38,677 bases of DNA from Micrococcaceae bacterium (GTDB taxonomy: Bacteria; Actinomycetota; Actinomycetes; Actinomycetales; Micrococcaceae). The notes beneath the pieces were generated by a model that saw nothing but the letters and a program-made list of their open reading frames with translations, was not told the origin of the DNA and did no database searches. Shown piece after piece: positions 29,177 through 37,305 of the stretch; positions within the stretch are counted from its first letter, which is position 1; every line of letters begins with the position of its first letter. The position numbers and the translations under genes were made by a program. The DNA is taken from contig JAODMR010000013.1 in assembly GCA_025465475.1 (NCBI GenBank), forward strand, positions 1 to 38,677, in the 5' to 3' direction.

Positions 29177-30220
29177 TCACTTCAGCTCGGCGCGGCGTTT
29201 GACGAAGAGGTTCACGATGGTCGCCAACAGCAGCATGAGCCCCAGGAAGAATTTGAACCAGTCCGGGTTCCACTGGGCATACACGATGCCCTTGTTGGCC
29301 ATCCCAAAGATGAAGGCGCCGATGGCCCCGCCCACGGCTGAACCGTAACCCCCGGTCAGGAGGCAGCCGCCGATCACGGCAGCAATGATGTAGAGGAACT
29401 CGTTGCCGACGCCCTCACCTGACTGGACGGCGTCGAAGGCGAACAGGTTGTGCATGCCCAAAATCCAGGCGCAGAACCCGACGGCCATGAACAACCCGAT
29501 CTTGGTCGCCTTGACCGGCACACCGACGGCCCGGGCAGCGTTTTCATCACCGCCGACGGCGAAAATCCAGTTTCCGACCTTGGTGCGCAACAGCACCCAG
29601 GAGGCCACCACGACCAACAGGATCCAGATAAACACGGTATTGCGGACCTCGACGCCGCCGATAGTGGTGGAGGCGGAAAACACCGCCCGGGCGGAGTCGT
29701 ATCCGTCCATGCTGGCGATGGAGGGCGAGGACACACCCCCGCCGATCATTCTGGTGAGGCCAAGGTTGAGCCCGGTCAGCATCAGGAAGGTGGCCAGGGT
29801 GACGATGAAACTCGGCAGCTTGGTCTTCATCAGAATCCAGCCGTTGAGGAAGCCGATGCCCAGGGACACCACCAGGGCCAGCAGCACACCGACCCAGAGG
29901 TTGACGGAGAAGTACCAGCTGAACATTGACGCTGTCAGGGCCGAACTGATGACAGCGACGCCGGTGGAGAGGTCGAATTCCCCACCAATCATCAACAGGG
30001 ACACACCAACAGCCATGATGCCGATGGTGGAACTGCCGTACAGAACGGTGGCAAACGACGCGGGCTGCAGGAAGGTTGGCGCGACGGCCGCGAAGAAGAT
30101 GAACAGGACGATGGCCCCTACCAAGGCACCCACTTCGGGACGCCCCAGCAGCCGGGAGAGGGGGCTTCGTTTGCCCAGTCGTTCATCCGGCGGGGTGGGG
30201 CGGGTCAATGTAGCGGTCAT
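29177..30220 (-). CDS. Sugar ABC transporter permease (CUT2, RbsC/FrcC-like)
   Basis: Membrane subunit of 347 residues with about ten hydrophobic segments. [38 protein letters not shown] and the loop [20 protein letters not shown] are hallmarks of the RbsC family. AGGAGG six bases before the ATG is a strong ribosome site. It follows the binding-protein gene by 56 bases and precedes the ATPase by eight. The two-TM insert between the segments ([20 protein letters not shown]) is typical of FrcC-type permeases. Confidence 0.93.
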   Translation of the reverse strand: MTATLTRPTPPDERLGKRSPLSRLLGRPEVGALVGAIVLFIFFAAVAPTFLQPASFATVLYGSSTIGIMAVGVSLLMIGGEFDLSTGVAVISSALTASMFSWYFSVNLWVGVLLALVVSLGIGFLNGWILMKTKLPSFIVTLATFLMLTGLNLGLTRMIGGGVSSPSIASMDGYDSARAVFSASTTIGGVEVRNTVFIWILLVVVASWVLLRTKVGNWIFAVGGDENAARAVGVPVKATKIGLFMAVGFCAWILGMHNLFAFDAVQSGEGVGNEFLYIIAAVIGGCLLTGGYGSAVGGAIGAFIFGMANKGIVYAQWNPDWFKFFLGLMLLLATIVNLFVKRRAELK

Positions 30221-30276
30221 GTCGATCCTCCTAGTGACGGTGTGGCGGGGTCATCCGCCACACCGGCGGAAAATTG

Positions 30277-31272
30277 CTAGCGAATGCCCTGTTGGGCGAA
30301 TTTCAGGACATCGGCCGCTGCTGACTTGTCGACGATGCTGGGCCCGGTGAGCACGGGCTCACCTCCACCGAGCTTGAATCCGCCACGCTTGTTTTGCCAC
30401 AGGGCATCCACGGCGCCGTAGCCCTGCAGCCAGGGCTGCTGGTCAACGGTGAAAGCCACCTTGCCATCCTCGATGGCCTGGGCCATTTCGCCGTTCATGT
30501 CGAAGGAGGCGATCTTGATCTTGTCCTGCAGGCCCAATGATTCAACGGCTTTTCGAATGGTCAGCGTAAAAGGGGCACCCAGGCCAACGACGGCGTCAGC
30601 GTCCGACGTGGCCTGCAGCTTGGCCGTCACGGTCGAGGACACCTGCGTCATGTCTGTCCCCTGGACAAACAGGACTTCGGTGCTGGGGACCTTCGACTTC
30701 ACTCCTGCACAGCGAGCGTCGAGGGCGACGTTGCCCTGCTCATGAATCACGCAGATCGGATGCTTGACGCCAAGGGAGTTGAGCTTGTCACCGACGGCGG
30801 CACCGGCCAAGGTTTCGTCGGAACCGAAGTGCGTGAATGCCCCGAGCCCCCGCCACACGTCAGCCCCCGAGTTGAGGCTAACGACGGGGATGCCGGCGGC
30901 CACGGCCTTCTGCAACACATCCTTGAGCGCATCCGGCTTGGCCAGGGTGACAGCTATTCCGTCAACCTTCTGGTCGATGGCCTGCTGGACGAGTTGGGCC
31001 TGCCGCCCGCCCTCCGGGTCGGCCGTGTAGAGCAGCTCCACGTTGTCCTTGGCGGACGCTTCCTCCGCACCCTTGCGCACGATGTCCCAAAACGTGTCAC
31101 CCGCCCCCGCGTGGGTGATCAGCGCGATCTTCATTCGCGGAGTGGTCACTGTCGACGAACCGGCGGCAGTGTTGGTTTCCGGCTGCCTTCCACCGCTGGA
31201 ACAGGCGCTCAGCGCCAGCATCGGAACCATGGCGCCCACCAGCACCAATTTTCGCCAAGATGGTCTTCTCAT
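30277..31272 (-). CDS. Sugar/cyclitol ABC transporter substrate-binding lipoprotein
   Basis: Type I (Peripla_BP_4) receptor of 331 residues. The start at 31272 follows AGGAGA by seven bases and gives a lipoprotein signal with lipobox LSAC, cysteine at residue 24. The mature part begins KIALITHAGAGDTFWDIVRKG, then QAIDQKVDGIAVTLAKPDAL and VVSLNSGADVW, typical of ribose/inositol-type receptors. It opens the operon binding protein - permease - ATPase - dehydrogenase. Ligand unknown; the adjacent iolB and iolG favour an inositol. Confidence 0.9.
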   Translation of the reverse strand: MRRPSWRKLVLVGAMVPMLALSACSSGGRQPETNTAAGSSTVTTPRMKIALITHAGAGDTFWDIVRKGAEEASAKDNVELLYTADPEGGRQAQLVQQAIDQKVDGIAVTLAKPDALKDVLQKAVAAGIPVVSLNSGADVWRGLGAFTHFGSDETLAGAAVGDKLNSLGVKHPICVIHEQGNVALDARCAGVKSKVPSTEVLFVQGTDMTQVSSTVTAKLQATSDADAVVGLGAPFTLTIRKAVESLGLQDKIKIASFDMNGEMAQAIEDGKVAFTVDQQPWLQGYGAVDALWQNKRGGFKLGGGEPVLTGPSIVDKSAAADVLKFAQQGIR

Positions 31273-31590
31273 AACGTGTCTCCTGTTTCCGGCCCACTCA
31301 CCGTCGCGGCGCTGCGTCAAAGTGGTGCCCCTGCGTCAAAGTGGTGCCCCTGGGACGACCACGAACAGGTGCCTCAGAGGTGTCTGCGGCTTGTCCTCAC
31401 ATAGGTCATACCGTGGGACGTCCGTCCCGCACCTCGAAATAGCGTACTCCCCTACAGGAAATGCTCCCTTGACCGCCTGCCCTGCGCTGCTACGATCGAA
31501 TCGAAGCTCCATGTCCTGACAAATCTGGATGCTTACGTACCCGGGTGCTGGTACGGTGCCGATCCGGCGCCGATCCGGCGGAAAGAAACC
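31273..31590. promoter_or_regulatory. Divergent control region between sugar ABC operon and gntR
   Basis: This 318-bp region has no credible gene. It carries a 19-bp tandem repeat (31313-31350) near the binding-protein start, an inverted pair GGGAC/GTCCC (31415-31428) near the middle, and a candidate promoter for the regulator gene: TTGACC (31469-31474), 16-base spacer, TACGAT (31491-31496). TGTC-CT-GACA at 31512-31521, just after that -10, could be an operator. A direct GCCGATCCGGC repeat lies shortly before the gntR start. Confidence 0.6.
31313..31350. repeat. Perfect 19-bp tandem repeat upstream of the sugar ABC operon
   Basis: TGCGTCAAAGTGGTGCCCC occurs twice, back to back, at 31313-31331 and 31332-31350, without a mismatch. 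On the minus strand each copy contains CTTTGACG, which resembles a -35 box facing the binding-protein gene. The first copy ends 41 bases from that gene's start. Confidence 0.85.
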
Positions 31591-32331
31591 ATGGCCAAGC
31601 AGCTGAATCTCCACATCGACCGGTCCTCTCCCGTACCGCTGTACCACCAGGTGGTGCAGGCGATTGAGGGGGCCATTCACAGCGGTCAACTCGAGCCAGG
31701 CAGCAAGCTGGAGAACGAAATTGACCTGGCTGCGCAGCTGAATCTGTCCCGTCCGACCATGCGCAAGGCGATGGACGAGCTGGTCCGATCGGGTCTGCTG
31801 GTGCGCAAACGCGGCGTGGGCACCCAGGTGGTCTCCAGCCAGGTCCGTCGCCCGCTGGAGCTCTCCAGCCTGTACGACGACTTGAGCAGCCGGGGCAGCA
31901 AGCCAGCCACCCAGGTGCTGAGTTTCTCCCACCTTGACGCAGACGAAGCAACCCGGGAAGCTCTTCAGTTGCAGCCCGGAGCCCGGGTGTACCACTTCAG
32001 CCGGTTGCGCACCGTGGACGGGAAGCCGCTGGCCCTGATGGAGAACTGGGTCCGGGACGACATCACCGCCATTGATGAGGCGGGCCTGCGGACCAGGGGA
32101 CTGTACGACATCCTGCGCCAGGCCGGGGTGAACTTCCGCCTGGCCACCCAACGGGTGGGCGCCGTCGTCGCCAACGAATACCAGGCACCCCTCTTGGGAA
32201 TGGAGGTCGGTTCCGCGCTGGTCACCATGGACCGCACGGCGGTGGATGACACGGGCAGGATGGTGGAAACCGGCCACCACGTGTACCGGGGGGATTCCTA
32301 CAGTTTTGAAATGACCTTGGTGCAACGGTGA
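31591..32331 (+). CDS. GntR-family regulator with UTRA ligand domain
   Basis: A 246-residue HutC-subfamily repressor. The winged helix (about residues 10-78) shows PLYHQVVQAIEGAIHSGQLE, then RPTMRKAMDELVRSGLLVRK; the UTRA domain (about 95-240) contains LQPGARVYHFSRLRTVDGKP and ETGHHVYRGDSYSFEM. GGAAAGA precedes the ATG. It is divergent from the sugar ABC operon and 19 bases upstream of iolB on the same strand, so it probably regulates both, with an inositol catabolite or sugar phosphate as likely effector. Confidence 0.93.
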   Translation: MAKQLNLHIDRSSPVPLYHQVVQAIEGAIHSGQLEPGSKLENEIDLAAQLNLSRPTMRKAMDELVRSGLLVRKRGVGTQVVSSQVRRPLELSSLYDDLSSRGSKPATQVLSFSHLDADEATREALQLQPGARVYHFSRLRTVDGKPLALMENWVRDDITAIDEAGLRTRGLYDILRQAGVNFRLATQRVGAVVANEYQAPLLGMEVGSALVTMDRTAVDDTGRMVETGHHVYRGDSYSFEMTLVQR

Positions 32332-32350
32332 GCAGGGAGGACGGCATTCG

Positions 32351-33244
32351 ATGACGGAATGGTTCTACCCGGCAGGTTCGACGGCGGACGCCGACTGGGA
32401 TATTTCCTTGGGCGCCGCGGACTCGTCAGTGACTGTGCCGGGTTGGCAGTACACCGGCCTCAAGGTGGCGACACTGGCCGCCGGCGGCAGCGTGCACCTG
32501 CCCGCTGCCGCTGAGGAGCGGATCGTGGTTCCTCTCTCCGGCCGGTTCACGGTGGACGTGGCGGGCTCCGCCTACTCCTTATCGGGACGCTACTCGGTTT
32601 TCACGGGCCCCACCGATGTGCTCTACAGCGGCACGCAATCGGCCGTGACCATCAGTTCCTACGAGGGGGGCCGGGTGGCCATCGCGACCGCTCCCGCTGC
32701 CAACAGCTACCCCACCCGGCTGATCCCCGCCGAGGACATTCCGGTCGAACTGCGGGGCGCGGGTAACTGCTCCCGCCAGGTACACAACTTCGGCACACCC
32801 GCAGCCCTTGAGGCTGACAGGTTCATCGTCTGCGAGGTGCTGACGCCCTCCGGCAACTGGTCCTCCTATCCGCCGCACAAGCACGACCAGGAGCGTGAGG
32901 GCGAAACCAGCCTGGAGGAGATCTACTACTTTGAAACCCGCGTTTCCCCCGGGGGCGGCGCGCCCGCAACGGCCGATGCCATCGGCTACCAGCGCGTCTA
33001 CGCCTCGGACGAGCGCCCGATCAACGTCACCACGGAGGTTCGCACCGGTGATGTGGTCCTGGTGCCCTATGGTTGGCACGGGCCAGCCATGGCGGCCCCG
33101 GGCTACGACCTCTACTACCTGAACGTCATGGCCGGTCCCGGGCCCTACCGGGATTGGCTGATCACCGACGACCCGCGCCACGGCTGGGTGCGCCAGGGCT
33201 GGGAGGGCGTCGACGTCGATCCCCGCCTCCCCTTCCGCCCCTAA
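32351..33244 (+). CDS. iolB: 5-deoxy-glucuronate isomerase IolB
   Basis: Converts 5-deoxy-D-glucuronate to 2-deoxy-5-keto-D-gluconate in myo-inositol breakdown (EC 5.3.1.30). The 297 residues match the family (bicupin). GNWSSYPPHKHD, then ETSLEEIYYF, supply the metal-binding His/His/Glu set, and VLVPYGWHGPAMAAPGYDLY the last His; PYRDWLITDDPRHGW closes the protein. It follows the GntR gene by 19 bases and likely shares its transcript. The substrate-producing IolD and the kinase IolC are not in this window. Confidence 0.95.
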   Translation: MTEWFYPAGSTADADWDISLGAADSSVTVPGWQYTGLKVATLAAGGSVHLPAAAEERIVVPLSGRFTVDVAGSAYSLSGRYSVFTGPTDVLYSGTQSAVTISSYEGGRVAIATAPAANSYPTRLIPAEDIPVELRGAGNCSRQVHNFGTPAALEADRFIVCEVLTPSGNWSSYPPHKHDQEREGETSLEEIYYFETRVSPGGGAPATADAIGYQRVYASDERPINVTTEVRTGDVVLVPYGWHGPAMAAPGYDLYYLNVMAGPGPYRDWLITDDPRHGWVRQGWEGVDVDPRLPFRP

Positions 33245-33260
33245 CCCATCCCCCGCCACT

Positions 33261-33419
33261 CGATCGAGCCGACCCGCTGATCGAGTGGTCGGTGATCGAG
33301 CCGACCCGTTGATCGAGCCGGTCGAGATCCCGCCGATCGAGCCCACCCGGTGATCGAGCCTGTCGAGATCCGACACGGGGTCTCGACAAGCTCGACCACC
33401 GACAGGCTCGACCACCGAG
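33261..33419. repeat. Intergenic repeat array C between iolB and iolG
   Basis: About 160 bp between the convergent iolB and iolG stops. Six direct GATCGAG copies come first, two extended to GTCGAGATCC, then the orientation flips to TCTCGACAAGCTCGACCACC and GACAGGCTCGACCACC. The pair 33352-33370 and 33379-33397 can form a 19-bp hairpin with few mispairs and an 8-base loop. The core is the same as in array A (11505-11820). It may terminate both genes. Confidence 0.9.
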
Positions 33420-33440
33420 GGGGTGGGGCGGGTCGCGGCG

Positions 33441-34454
33441 TTAGTTGTAGAGGTTGGGTTTGGCGTTGAGCTGGACTTTGACCTTGTTACCCGACTTCTG
33501 CGCTTCCAGACCGGCTTCGCAGCAGGCTGCCGTGGCGTAACCGTCCCACGCTGTCGGACCACCCACCTCACCCCGTTGCGCGGCGTCCACCCACGCCTGC
33601 ACCTCGACGTCGTAGGCCGGGCCGAAACGCTCCACGAATGAGGGGGTGATCTGTCCACCCCAGCGGCCGGCACGGCGCAGGTACGGTCCGCTGTCGGCGC
33701 CAATGCTGACGATCCCGTCCTCGAAGGAGGCGACCGTGGACACTTCGTAGCCGAACCGGGCGTTTCCGTAGATCTCGACGTCGGCCAGCACGCCCGACGT
33801 CGTCTCAATCAGCACATGCTGCGGGTCGTGCTGTCCCTGCGGCGCATGCCTGGTCGCCTTACCCAGGCGGACCTGGACCGAGGTGATTTCCTCACCCGTG
33901 AGGAAACGGATGACGTCGAACTCGTGCACCACGGAGTCTGTGATCAGCATTTCGTTGGTGAAGCCCGGCGGGGTATCCGGATTGCGATGGGCGCAGTGCA
34001 GCATCAGCAGTTCTCCGAGCTCCCCGCCCTGGATCCACTGGCCGAGCCGGGCGTATTCCGCGTCGTAGCGGCGCATGAAACCGACCTGGATGCGCTTGTG
34101 GCCCAGCCTCTGCTCGGCCTCAACGATCTTCCAGGCCGAGGTGGCGTCCGGGGTGAGCGGCTTCTCGCACAGAATGGGCAGGTCCCGCTCCAGCGCCTGG
34201 TACAGGATCTCCTCGTGCAGGAAACCGGGTGTGGCAATCAGAACAGCGTTGATGTCGCCGAGGGCGAAGGCCTCGTCGGCACTGTCCAAGGCGACAGCTC
34301 CCTCCATGCCCTCGATCGCGGCCTGGGCACGCGCCAAGTCCACATCGACGACGGCGGCCACCTCGGCACCGTGGATGCGGCTGTGCAGGCGGGTGATGTG
34401 GTCGGCGCCCATGCGTCCGGCACCGACGACGGCGACGCGCAGGTTGGTGGTCAT
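33441..34454 (-). CDS. iolG: Inositol 2-dehydrogenase IolG-like (Gfo/Idh/MocA family)
   Basis: NAD-dependent oxidation of an inositol to the keto form, first step of inositol breakdown (EC 1.1.1.18 by homology). 337 residues from the ATG at 34454, which has AGGAGA six bases upstream; the open frame further 5' runs through repeat DNA. Rossmann motif VVGAGRMGADHI, LCEKPLT and SVVHEFDVIRFL with catalytic Asp/His are intact; GFMRRYDAEYARLGQWIQGG and AHRNPDTPPGFTNEMLITDS match IolG closely. It is convergent with iolB and its leader contains repeat array D. Confidence 0.92.
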   Translation of the reverse strand: MTTNLRVAVVGAGRMGADHITRLHSRIHGAEVAAVVDVDLARAQAAIEGMEGAVALDSADEAFALGDINAVLIATPGFLHEEILYQALERDLPILCEKPLTPDATSAWKIVEAEQRLGHKRIQVGFMRRYDAEYARLGQWIQGGELGELLMLHCAHRNPDTPPGFTNEMLITDSVVHEFDVIRFLTGEEITSVQVRLGKATRHAPQGQHDPQHVLIETTSGVLADVEIYGNARFGYEVSTVASFEDGIVSIGADSGPYLRRAGRWGGQITPSFVERFGPAYDVEVQAWVDAAQRGEVGGPTAWDGYATAACCEAGLEAQKSGNKVKVQLNAKPNLYN

Positions 34455-34500
34455 GGGGGTTCTCCTAGGGGTGGGTGGGTCAACGGACGCGAGGAAGATC

Positions 34501-34606
34501 GCTGATCGAGCCGTACCGCTGATCGAGCCTGTCGAGATCCGGTTCAGGGGTCTCGACAGGCTCGACCACCGACAAGCTCGACCACCGACAGGCTCGACCA
34601 CCGACG
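34501..34606. repeat. Repeat array D in the iolG upstream region
   Basis: Two direct copies of CTGATCGAGCC (second extended to GTCGAGATCC) are followed by three inverted copies of the GACARGCTCGACCACC unit. The stretches 34521-34539 and 34549-34567 form a 19-bp stem with a 9-base loop; in a minus-strand transcript 17 pairs are Watson-Crick, one is G-U and one is mismatched. The array lies between the small acidic gene stop (34616) and the iolG ATG (34454), both on the minus strand. Confidence 0.88.
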
Positions 34607-34615
34607 GAGAGGGGG

Positions 34616-34831
34616 TTAGCCGGGGAAGGGGGCCCGCATCTCGTCCTCGTCGTCGCTGCCGTAGGCCTTTTTTTCGAGGTCCCTGGCTGCGTCCTCATTC
34701 ACTTCCGGGGCGGAGGTCGCCTCCTTGGTGATTTCGTCAGCCTTGTCCGCCGCGCCTGACCCTGCTGAGCCCTTGCCCACCGCTTCCATTCCGGCCTCTG
34801 CCAAGGAATCGGGATTTTCCACTGTGCTCAT
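34616..34831 (-). CDS. Small acidic hypothetical protein
   Basis: A 71-residue, probably disordered protein rich in Glu, Asp, Ala, Lys and Gly (SLAEAGMEAVGKGSAGSG at the N-terminus, AARDLEKKAYGSDDEDEMRA at the C-terminus). No signal peptide, membrane helix or known domain is seen. Codon third positions follow the local coding pattern, which supports it being real. The ribosome site is modest (AGCAGGTC before the ATG). It stands alone, 75 bases after the LtnD-like gene stop and before array D. I do not recognise a function. Confidence 0.6.
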   Translation of the reverse strand: MSTVENPDSLAEAGMEAVGKGSAGSGAADKADEITKEATSAPEVNEDAARDLEKKAYGSDDEDEMRAPFPG

Positions 34832-34906
34832 CGCGACCTGCTTTCCTGGTTGGAACTGTTCGTGGCGCTCGTGCGGACCTGTCTGCCCGCCCGTACCCCT
34901 TCCACC

Positions 34907-35803
34907 CTAGGACGGCGCCTCCGTTGACGACAGGTGTCCGCGCAGGACCTCGATCACGGAGGAGTCGTCCCGACGGCCCAATCCGGCCCGGCGCCCATTC
35001 AGATACAGCTGCTCGGCTGCGGAGGCCAGCGGTGCCGGGTACGTGTTCGTCCTGGCAGCGTCAACAACCAGACCCATGTCCTTGACGAAGATGTCCAGCG
35101 CGCTGCGAACCTCGCTGTTGTCGTCGTCGACCATGCGTGCGCCACGATCGTCAAACATGAAGGACGCCGCGGCTCCCGACCGCAAGACTTCCCAGGTCGG
35201 TTTTGCCTCCAGCCCAAGCGCCTCAGCGAAGGCCAACGCCTCGGCCGCTGCGGCGATGTGCACACCGCAGAGGAGCTGGTTGACCAGCTTGACCTTCTGC
35301 CCGTCACCGACCTGGTTCCCGACAATGGGCGCGGAACTGGCCATGGCGTCCAGCAGGGGCTGGACGATTTCCAACGCCCGGGGCGAACCGCTGACCATCA
35401 TCAGCAGGTCGCCTGTTCCGGCGCGGGCGGTGCCTCCGGAGACCGGTGCGTCCACCAGTTCGACGTCACCCGGTGCCAGCCGCTCGGCAAGCGAGATCAC
35501 TGCGGCTGGGCCCACGGTTGCCATCAGCAGCACCACCGCACCCTTGGGCAGGGAGGCGGCCAGCGCATCCTCACCAAACAGGACGGCATCGGCCTGGGCA
35601 GGAGTTGCAACCATCAACGCCAGCACGTCCGCGTCGCTAACCGCGTCTTTGGCCGTGTCCGCGGCTCGAAGGCCGGGCCGTTCAAGCGACGCCGCGCGGC
35701 CAGGTGCCAGGTCAAACGCCCGGACTGTGTGTCCTGCATCCGCCAGGACGGTAGCCATCGGGCCGCCCATGGCGCCCAGTCCAATCCAACCAACGTTGGT
35801 CAT
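34907..35803 (-). CDS. 3-hydroxyisobutyrate dehydrogenase-family enzyme, LtnD-like
   Basis: Beta-hydroxyacid dehydrogenase of 298 residues. The dinucleotide-binding start GWIGLGAMGGPMA, the substrate motif DAPVSGGTARA and the catalytic Lys in GQKVKLVNQLLCG are present. Family members oxidise or reduce 3-hydroxyisobutyrate, tartronate semialdehyde or L-threonate. Here the ATG overlaps the OtnK-like kinase gene by four bases and has AAGGAG upstream; LtnD (L-threonate dehydrogenase) is commonly paired with that kinase, so a four-carbon sugar acid is the best guess. Confidence 0.85.
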   Translation of the reverse strand: MTNVGWIGLGAMGGPMATVLADAGHTVRAFDLAPGRAASLERPGLRAADTAKDAVSDADVLALMVATPAQADAVLFGEDALAASLPKGAVVLLMATVGPAAVISLAERLAPGDVELVDAPVSGGTARAGTGDLLMMVSGSPRALEIVQPLLDAMASSAPIVGNQVGDGQKVKLVNQLLCGVHIAAAAEALAFAEALGLEAKPTWEVLRSGAAASFMFDDRGARMVDDDNSEVRSALDIFVKDMGLVVDAARTNTYPAPLASAAEQLYLNGRRAGLGRRDDSSVIEVLRGHLSSTEAPS

Positions 35804-37257
35804 GATGTTGCTCCTTCGGGTTGTACTGCCGGGCCGCTGCTGCGGAACAGGTCAATGGTGTCGGCGAGGGCATTCTCGTCGCCCACGTTGCCAGCGAAAA
35901 CAACATAGGGAAGACCAAGGACGCCCTCCGGGGCATCCTCAGGTCGGAGCACGGAAACCATACCCGGGAAAAGCTGCCCGAGAACCGTCGCCCGTCGAAT
36001 GCCCAGCCCGCGGACCGCCACATCATGGGAGGTGATACCACCCTTGGCGATGACCCACGCGGGGTGGGCGCTCAGCGCTCCGTGCACCACGTCAATGACA
36101 GCCGTGGATACCGTTCGGGCGATGGCTAGGCTTTTCGCCGGGTCGGAGTCCTTAAGCAGGGTCCGGGTGGTGTACAGCAGGACGTCGGATCCGGCGAGTG
36201 CTTCCACCACCCGGGCGATGGTGTCCGCTACCGCTTCGTCCCGGCGTCCGCCGTCGAGCAGGTCAGCCACGGGTAGCTCCAGCTCGGTGACGCCGCCACG
36301 TGCCTGTGCCACTGCCATCTGTCGCGCTGTCTGCCCCACGTGCGAACCAACCACGGCAAGGCCGTGCCCCGCAGGACGGCCCTGCGGCCAAAGGTCGGCA
36401 GCGGTCAGGGTGTCGCGCGGTTCCAGTCCGGCCAGGGCCCGAACGAACGATGGGCCTGTCCGGTGCAGGAAGGTCCGGCCCTCCCGTTGCACTTGTTGGA
36501 GACCAAGCACAACGGTTTCCAAGTCGGAGTAGTCCGTCGCATTGATGACGATGAACTGGAGGTTCCTGGCCTGCCGCAGGATGCCCGCTACGGTGTCCGG
36601 TCCACCGGTACGGATGTCCTCCAGCCCGACACTCAGCACGTCATGGGCGGTGATGCTGCCGCCACTTTTTTCGGCGACGAAATCCCGAAGATTGGAGGAC
36701 GAGTAGCCAAAGGTCGCGTCACGGGAAAACTCGGTTTCCCCTGCAGGCAGGTCTTCACCGCCCACCGTGGCATAGTGCACGTCACCGGAGGTGAACCTGC
36801 CCGCCTCGAAAAAGGCGGGCACCAACAGGACGCCGTCGTAGCCGCTGCCGGAAACGCTCCGCTTGGCTTCGTCCAGCGCCCGAACTTCCGCGATGACGTG
36901 GCCCCGAAGGGTTGAGTCACTGCGGCTAACCACGTCCAGCGGTGCCGCGAGGTGTTGTTCCAGCTTCGCCAGCGCCTCGCCGACGGTTGAGTTCAGATCG
37001 ACGGCGTCCGACTCGTCCAGGCTTCTGGTGTTGGTGAGGATGAAGCAGGTGGCCCCGGGCTCCTGCAGCCCGGCGGCGTAGGCCTCCGGTTCCAGGACGG
37101 TCACCACCGAGACGCCGTGCACGGCCTGGGAGCCGGTCGGATCGTCGTCCAGGACTGCAGTCCGACGGCGGGCTTCCGCCCGGTACGCGCGGATCGCCGC
37201 CCGCCGGTCGGCGCCATCAGCCCGTGTGGCGCGGGGCGTTGTTGGATGAGTGCTCAT
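35800..37257 (-). CDS. Four-carbon acid sugar kinase family protein (OtnK/DUF1537-like)
   Basis: A 485-residue kinase. The N-terminal domain has AVLDDDPTGSQAVHGV, TNTRSLDE, RSDSTLRGHVIAE and GVLLVPAFFEAGRFT; the C-terminal nucleotide-binding domain has VVGSHVGQTARQM, LLYTTRTLL and AKGGITSHDVAVRGLGIRRA. OtnK and DtnK members phosphorylate 3-oxo-tetronate or D-threonate at O4. The start at 37257 has AAGGAC upstream; the frame extends 14 codons further without support. It follows the SDR gene by 48 bases and overlaps the LtnD-like gene by four. Confidence 0.9.
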   Translation of the reverse strand: MSTHPTTPRATRADGADRRAAIRAYRAEARRRTAVLDDDPTGSQAVHGVSVVTVLEPEAYAAGLQEPGATCFILTNTRSLDESDAVDLNSTVGEALAKLEQHLAAPLDVVSRSDSTLRGHVIAEVRALDEAKRSVSGSGYDGVLLVPAFFEAGRFTSGDVHYATVGGEDLPAGETEFSRDATFGYSSSNLRDFVAEKSGGSITAHDVLSVGLEDIRTGGPDTVAGILRQARNLQFIVINATDYSDLETVVLGLQQVQREGRTFLHRTGPSFVRALAGLEPRDTLTAADLWPQGRPAGHGLAVVGSHVGQTARQMAVAQARGGVTELELPVADLLDGGRRDEAVADTIARVVEALAGSDVLLYTTRTLLKDSDPAKSLAIARTVSTAVIDVVHGALSAHPAWVIAKGGITSHDVAVRGLGIRRATVLGQLFPGMVSVLRPEDAPEGVLGLPYVVFAGNVGDENALADTIDLFRSSGPAVQPEGATS

Positions 37258-37305
37258 AAGTCCTTCGATTCGCGAAGCTGGATGGAGGGTAAACGGCACA
37301 ACGGC

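Noticed and set aside
33162-33389. 75-codon minus-strand ORF across array C
   Set aside because: Repeat translation overlapping the 3' end of iolB, with no coding signal.
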